Assembly (NCBI GenBank): GCA_900321915.1
Contig: ONXW01000052.1
Coordinates: 1-9,164 of the forward strand
Length of the DNA: 9,164 nucleotides
Direction: 5' to 3'
Source of the DNA: an uncultured Eubacteriales bacterium
GTDB taxonomy: Bacteria; Bacillota; Clostridia; Lachnospirales; Lachnospiraceae
Made by a program: the position numbers and the translations under genes. Under the pieces are notes generated by a model. The model saw only the letters and a program-made list of their open reading frames with translations, searched no databases and had not been told where the DNA came from. Below are positions 6,216 to 9,164 of this stretch, piece by piece (position 1 is the stretch's first letter; each line of letters begins with the position of its first letter).

Positions 6216-6229
6216 AACGGAGGCTCAGA

Positions 6230-7384
6230 ATGGATTTTATTACAGTTACCGCTAAGACGGTGGACGAGGCTGTATATAAAGCGCTTATCGAGCTCGGCGT
6301 TCCGAGCGATAAGCTGGAATACGAAGTGATCGAGAAAGGAAGCACCGGATTTCTGGGCTTCGGCGCGAAACAGGCTGTCATCCAGGCCCGGAAAAAGAGC
6401 GGGGAGGACGAGATCGAGGCGCTTGAGAAGGAAGTGAAAGCCCCCATCCTGGAAGCGGAAAAGGAAGCTGTACTCCCGGAATTTAAGCCCGCGAAGAAAG
6501 AGACTGTCTCTGAAAGCGCAAAAGCAGCCGCCGTTCCGGCGGAGGTTTCCCCCGCGGTGAAGGAAGAGTCCCCGAAGGCGCAGAAGGCCCGGGAAAAGGC
6601 TGAGGAGAAGGCAAAGACCGCGGAAGACGTGATCGATGAGAAGGAAGAGAAGCTGGAAGCGCCGAAGAGAAGGCTTTCCCCGGAGGAGGCCGCGGCTATC
6701 GAGAAGACAGCCACAGACTTCCTGAAGGAAGTGTTCGGCGCCATGAACATCGGCGATGTCGCCCTTACCAGTTCCTTCAATTTTGATGAGAATGAGCTCT
6801 GCGTGGATATGGCAGGGGAAAATATGGGCGTCCTCATCGGAAAGCGCGGCCAGACCCTGGATTCCCTCCAGTACCTGGTAAGCCTTGTGGTGAACCGTAA
6901 GGAGAGCGACTATATCCGCATCAAGCTGGATACCGAGAATTACCGCGAGAGAAGGAAAGAGACCCTGGAAACACTGGCCAGGAATATCGCCTACAAGGTA
7001 AAGAGGGGCAGGCGCCCGGTTTCCCTGGAGCCCATGAACCCCTATGAGAGAAGGATTATCCACTCCGCACTGCAGAACGACAAGTATGTCGTGACCAGGA
7101 GCGACGGGGAAGAGCCGTACCGCCACGTTACCATTTTCCTGAAGAAGAAGGAAAAGAGCGAGAAGGACCAGAAAGGCGGGAAGAAGGGCGGCAAGTTCGG
7201 GAAGAACAGCTGGAATTCCGACCGTCCGAAGAGAAGGGATGAGAGTTCCTCCAGGACCGAGACCCGCGAGCCGGCAAAGAAACCCGCGCCGGCGCCGAAA
7301 CAGGCCAAGGCTGAGGATGAGATTCCGAAGTGGAAGAAGGATTTTGAGAAGTACAGAAATTCTGTAAACCGCGCGAATCAGTAA
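6230..7384 (+). CDS. jag: Jag/KhpB family RNA-binding protein (Jag-N, KH, R3H)
   Basis: Jag (SpoIIIJ-associated, also KhpB or EloR) is a cytoplasmic RNA-binding protein linked to cell elongation and RNA control in Gram-positives. The 384-residue product has a Jag-N domain at about 1-55 with the motif KGSTGFLGFG, a charged Glu/Lys/Ala linker to about 155, a KH domain with the loop GKRG at 204-207, and an R3H domain with its R-x-x-x-H at R274-H278. After the R3H domain comes an extra 75-residue Lys/Gly-rich, probably disordered tail ending in a Trp-containing charged stretch; Jag proteins often stop shortly after R3H. The ATG at 6230 follows GGAGG (6219-6223) by 6 bases, 14 bases after yidC. 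A strong terminator follows the gene. Confidence 0.96.
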   Translation: MDFITVTAKTVDEAVYKALIELGVPSDKLEYEVIEKGSTGFLGFGAKQAVIQARKKSGEDEIEALEKEVKAPILEAEKEAVLPEFKPAKKETVSESAKAAAVPAEVSPAVKEESPKAQKAREKAEEKAKTAEDVIDEKEEKLEAPKRRLSPEEAAAIEKTATDFLKEVFGAMNIGDVALTSSFNFDENELCVDMAGENMGVLIGKRGQTLDSLQYLVSLVVNRKESDYIRIKLDTENYRERRKETLETLARNIAYKVKRGRRPVSLEPMNPYERRIIHSALQNDKYVVTRSDGEEPYRHVTIFLKKKEKSEKDQKGGKKGGKFGKNSWNSDRPKRRDESSSRTETREPAKKPAPAPKQAKAEDEIPKWKKDFEKYRNSVNRANQ

Positions 7385-7394
7385 AGAGAGAAGG

Positions 7395-7440
7395 AACGGG
7401 ACTGCTGCATTTCCATACCGTATGCGGCGGTCCCGTTTTT
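7395..7440 (+). terminator. Rho-independent terminator after jag
   Basis: AACGGGAC (7395-7402) pairs perfectly with GTCCCGTT (7430-7437). The stem continues inward through TGCTGCAT (7403-7410) with ATGCGGCG (7422-7429), including two G-U pairs, for 16 pairs in total around an 11-base loop. A run of five Ts (7436-7440) follows. This is a textbook intrinsic terminator and marks the end of the rpmH-jag transcript. The next base begins the mnmE ribosome binding site. Confidence 0.88.
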
Positions 7441-7453
7441 GAAGGTTAAAGGG

Positions 7454-8833
7454 ATGGTTAAGACAGAGACAATCGCTGCCATTGCGACAGCCTTATCCCC
7501 GGCAGGGATCGGAATTATACGTATCAGCGGCGAGGACGCGCCGGAGATAGCGGACAGGATCTTTGTCCCCGCGAAGGGGAAGAAAAAGCTGGCGGATCAG
7601 AAGGGGTATACGGTTCATTACGGGCATATCGCGGAGAACGGGGAAATCCTGGACGAGGTCCTGGCCCTGGTGATGCGGGCCCCCCACAGCTACACCACGG
7701 AAAACTGCGTGGAGATCCACTGCCACGGCGGGATCCTGGTGCTTCGGAGGATTCTTTCCGCGATCCTAAGGAACGGGGCGCGGATGGCGGAGCCGGGAGA
7801 ATTTACCAGAAGGGCCTTTCTGGGCGGGCGGATCGACCTCTCCCAGGCGGAGGCCGTGATGGATCTCATCAACGCGAAGAGCGACTACGCGCGGAAAAGC
7901 TCCGTGCGGCAGCTGGGCGGCGCGCTGTCGGAGAAGGTGCGGTCGCTCAGGGAGACGATCCTCTATGAGACTGCCTACATCGAGTCCGCCCTGGATGATC
8001 CGGAGCATATATCTCTGGACGGGTACCCGGAGCGGCTTAAGGGGATACTTATCCCCATGGCGGAGGAGCTGCAAAACCTTGCGGCGACATTTTCCAGGGG
8101 AAAAGTCGTGCGGGAAGGCATCCAGACCGTCATCCTCGGCAAGCCGAACGCTGGAAAGTCCTCCCTGATGAACGTGCTGGTCGGCGAAGACCGGGCGATC
8201 GTGACGGATGTGGAGGGCACCACCAGGGATACGCTGGAGGAGCAGATACGGCTTCGGGGCATCAGCCTGAACATCATAGACACGGCGGGAATCCGCGAGA
8301 CTGACAACATCGTCGAAAAAATCGGTGTGGATAAAGCCCGGAGTATTGTGGACAAAGCGGACCTGATCCTGTATATTGTTGACGGGTCAAGGCCCCTGGA
8401 CGAAAATGACCGGCAGATCCTGGAACTCATCGAGGGTCGCAGGGCCATCGTCCTGCTGAATAAGTCAGATCTCCGGCAGGTGCTGACCGCGGAAGAAGTG
8501 GAAAATGTTTCCGGACGGAAGGTGCTTCCGGTTTCCGCAAAGGAGCAGACCGGCTTTGACCGGCTGGAGGAGACCATTGAATCCATGTTTCTCTCCGGCG
8601 AGATTGATTTCAACGAGGAGCTCATCATCACCAACGACCGTCACAGGGCGGCGCTGGAAGAGGCGGAAAAGAGCCTGCAGCTTGTGCTGGAGAGCATAGA
8701 GAGCGGGATGACCGAGGATTTCTTCACAGTTGACCTGCTGAACGCGTATGAAGAGCTGGGATCCATTATCGGGGAATCTATGGAGGACGACCTGGCGGAG
8801 GAGATATTCCGGAACTTCTGTATGGGAAAATAG
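7454..8833 (+). CDS. mnmE: tRNA uridine-5-carboxymethylaminomethyl modification GTPase MnmE
   Basis: MnmE, with MnmG, builds the cmnm5 group on the wobble uridine (U34) of certain tRNAs, using GTP hydrolysis and a folate one-carbon donor. The 459 residues from [20 protein letters not shown] are normal length. The N-terminal folate-binding domain spans about 1-120. A G domain is inserted in a helical region: G1 GKPNAGKSS at 229-237, G2 GTTRDT at 255-260, G3 DTAG at 276-279, G4 NKSD at 336-339. The C-terminus ends FCMGK, holding the conserved Cys of the family's FC(I)GK ending. The ATG at 7454 follows GAAGG (7441-7445) by 8 bases; an in-frame TTG at 7439 has no ribosome binding site and lies in the terminator T-run. 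No promoter is evident between the terminator and the gene. Confidence 0.98.
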   Translation: MVKTETIAAIATALSPAGIGIIRISGEDAPEIADRIFVPAKGKKKLADQKGYTVHYGHIAENGEILDEVLALVMRAPHSYTTENCVEIHCHGGILVLRRILSAILRNGARMAEPGEFTRRAFLGGRIDLSQAEAVMDLINAKSDYARKSSVRQLGGALSEKVRSLRETILYETAYIESALDDPEHISLDGYPERLKGILIPMAEELQNLAATFSRGKVVREGIQTVILGKPNAGKSSLMNVLVGEDRAIVTDVEGTTRDTLEEQIRLRGISLNIIDTAGIRETDNIVEKIGVDKARSIVDKADLILYIVDGSRPLDENDRQILELIEGRRAIVLLNKSDLRQVLTAEEVENVSGRKVLPVSAKEQTGFDRLEETIESMFLSGEIDFNEELIITNDRHRAALEEAEKSLQLVLESIESGMTEDFFTVDLLNAYEELGSIIGESMEDDLAEEIFRNFCMGK

Positions 8834-8843
8834 GAAGAAGATT

Positions 8844-9164
8844 ATGCCGAAACTGGAAGAGTATTATGACATCGCGGTAGTGGGCGCCGGACATGCCGGC
8901 TGCGAGGCGGCGCTGGCCTCCGCGCGGCTGGGATTTGAGACCATCATTTTTACGGTGAGTGTGGACAGCATCGCGCTGATGCCCTGCAACCCCAATGTGG
9001 GCGGCAGTTCCAAGGGACATCTGGTGCGGGAGCTGGACGCCCTCGGCGGCGAGATGGGAAAAAATATTGATAAAACCTTCATTCAGTCTAAAATGCTGAA
9101 CACCTCCAAGGGGCCGGCAGTCCACTCCCTGCGGGCGCAGGCGGACAAGAAGGCCTACAGCCAG
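8844..9164 (+). CDS. mnmG: tRNA uridine modification enzyme MnmG (5' part, cut by window edge)
   Basis: MnmG (GidA) is the FAD-dependent partner of MnmE in forming the aminomethyl group on wobble uridine of tRNA. Only the first 107 codons are in view; the full protein is usually about 620-630 residues. The FAD-binding motif [12 protein letters not shown] is at 12-23, and the family segment [17 protein letters not shown] begins at C48, followed by DALGGEMG. The ATG at 8844 lies 10 bases after the mnmE stop, with a purine-rich GGAAGAAG (8833-8840) as a modest, closely spaced ribosome binding site. The short gap implies one transcript with mnmE, matching the need for both subunits of the complex. 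Confidence 0.97.
   Translation, partial: MPKLEEYYDIAVVGAGHAGCEAALASARLGFETIIFTVSVDSIALMPCNPNVGGSSKGHLVRELDALGGEMGKNIDKTFIQSKMLNTSKGPAVHSLRAQADKKAYSQ

Noticed and set aside
6188..7126. Minus-strand open frame of about 312 codons opposite jag
   Set aside because: Shadow of the jag frame; Leu/Phe-rich translation simply mirrors the Lys/Glu codons of jag.
7439..7453. Upstream TTG start for mnmE
   Set aside because: It falls in the terminator T-run with no ribosome binding site, and the MnmE family begins near the ATG at 7454.
1..9164. Search for mobile elements, CRISPR arrays, defence genes, tRNAs or riboswitches
   Set aside because: No transposase, terminal repeats, direct-repeat arrays, toxin-antitoxin pair or tRNA-like fold was seen; every long coding stretch is a known housekeeping gene in its expected order.

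Overview
This window is the replication-origin neighbourhood of a Gram-positive chromosome. The gene order (recF, rlbA, dnaN and dnaA reading left; rpmH, rnpA, yidD, yidC, jag, mnmE and mnmG reading right) is the classic Bacillota oriC arrangement. The protein variants (an RnpA with an RH-type instead of RN-type core motif, a long YidC with a large extracytoplasmic loop, Jag immediately followed by mnmE, and a fairly GC-rich codon use) suggest class Clostridia, probably a Lachnospiraceae-like organism. That placement is an inference from recognition, not from a search.

Left arm (1-3694, minus strand): dnaA (initiator), dnaN (sliding clamp), rlbA/yaaA (S4-domain RNA-binding protein) and recF (5' part only, running off the left edge) form one co-directional cluster. 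dnaN and rlbA overlap by one base and recF starts 12 bases after rlbA. Start sites were refined: dnaA at the ATG at 3694 and dnaN at the ATG at 2045, each with a good ribosome binding site.

Origin (2046-2305 and 3695-4133): two non-coding stretches flank dnaA and both hold DnaA boxes (TTATCCACA type), giving a bipartite origin. The dnaA-dnaN gap also holds tandem box-like 9-mers followed by a TAG-type triplet run that resembles the DnaA-trio unwinding element. The dnaA-rpmH gap holds five boxes, an AT-rich tract and two divergent sigma-A-type promoters, each with a 17-base spacer.

Right arm (4134-9164, plus strand): rpmH (bL34), rnpA (RNase P protein), yidD, yidC/spoIIIJ (membrane insertase) and jag/khpB (KH-R3H RNA-binding protein) follow in a tight series. 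A strong hairpin-plus-T-run terminator at 7395-7440 sits directly against the ribosome binding site of mnmE, which is followed by mnmG (5' part only). MnmE and MnmG together modify the wobble uridine of tRNAs.

All genes point away from the origin, so transcription and replication run in the same direction. I found no mobile element, CRISPR array, defence system, tRNA or rRNA. The genes are ordinary housekeeping genes. The points worth a second look are regulatory: a Shine-Dalgarno site for rnpA apparently bridged by a hairpin, a terminator abutting mnmE, a candidate DnaA-trio, and a palindrome inside the rpmH promoter spacer. I see no convincing undescribed system here.
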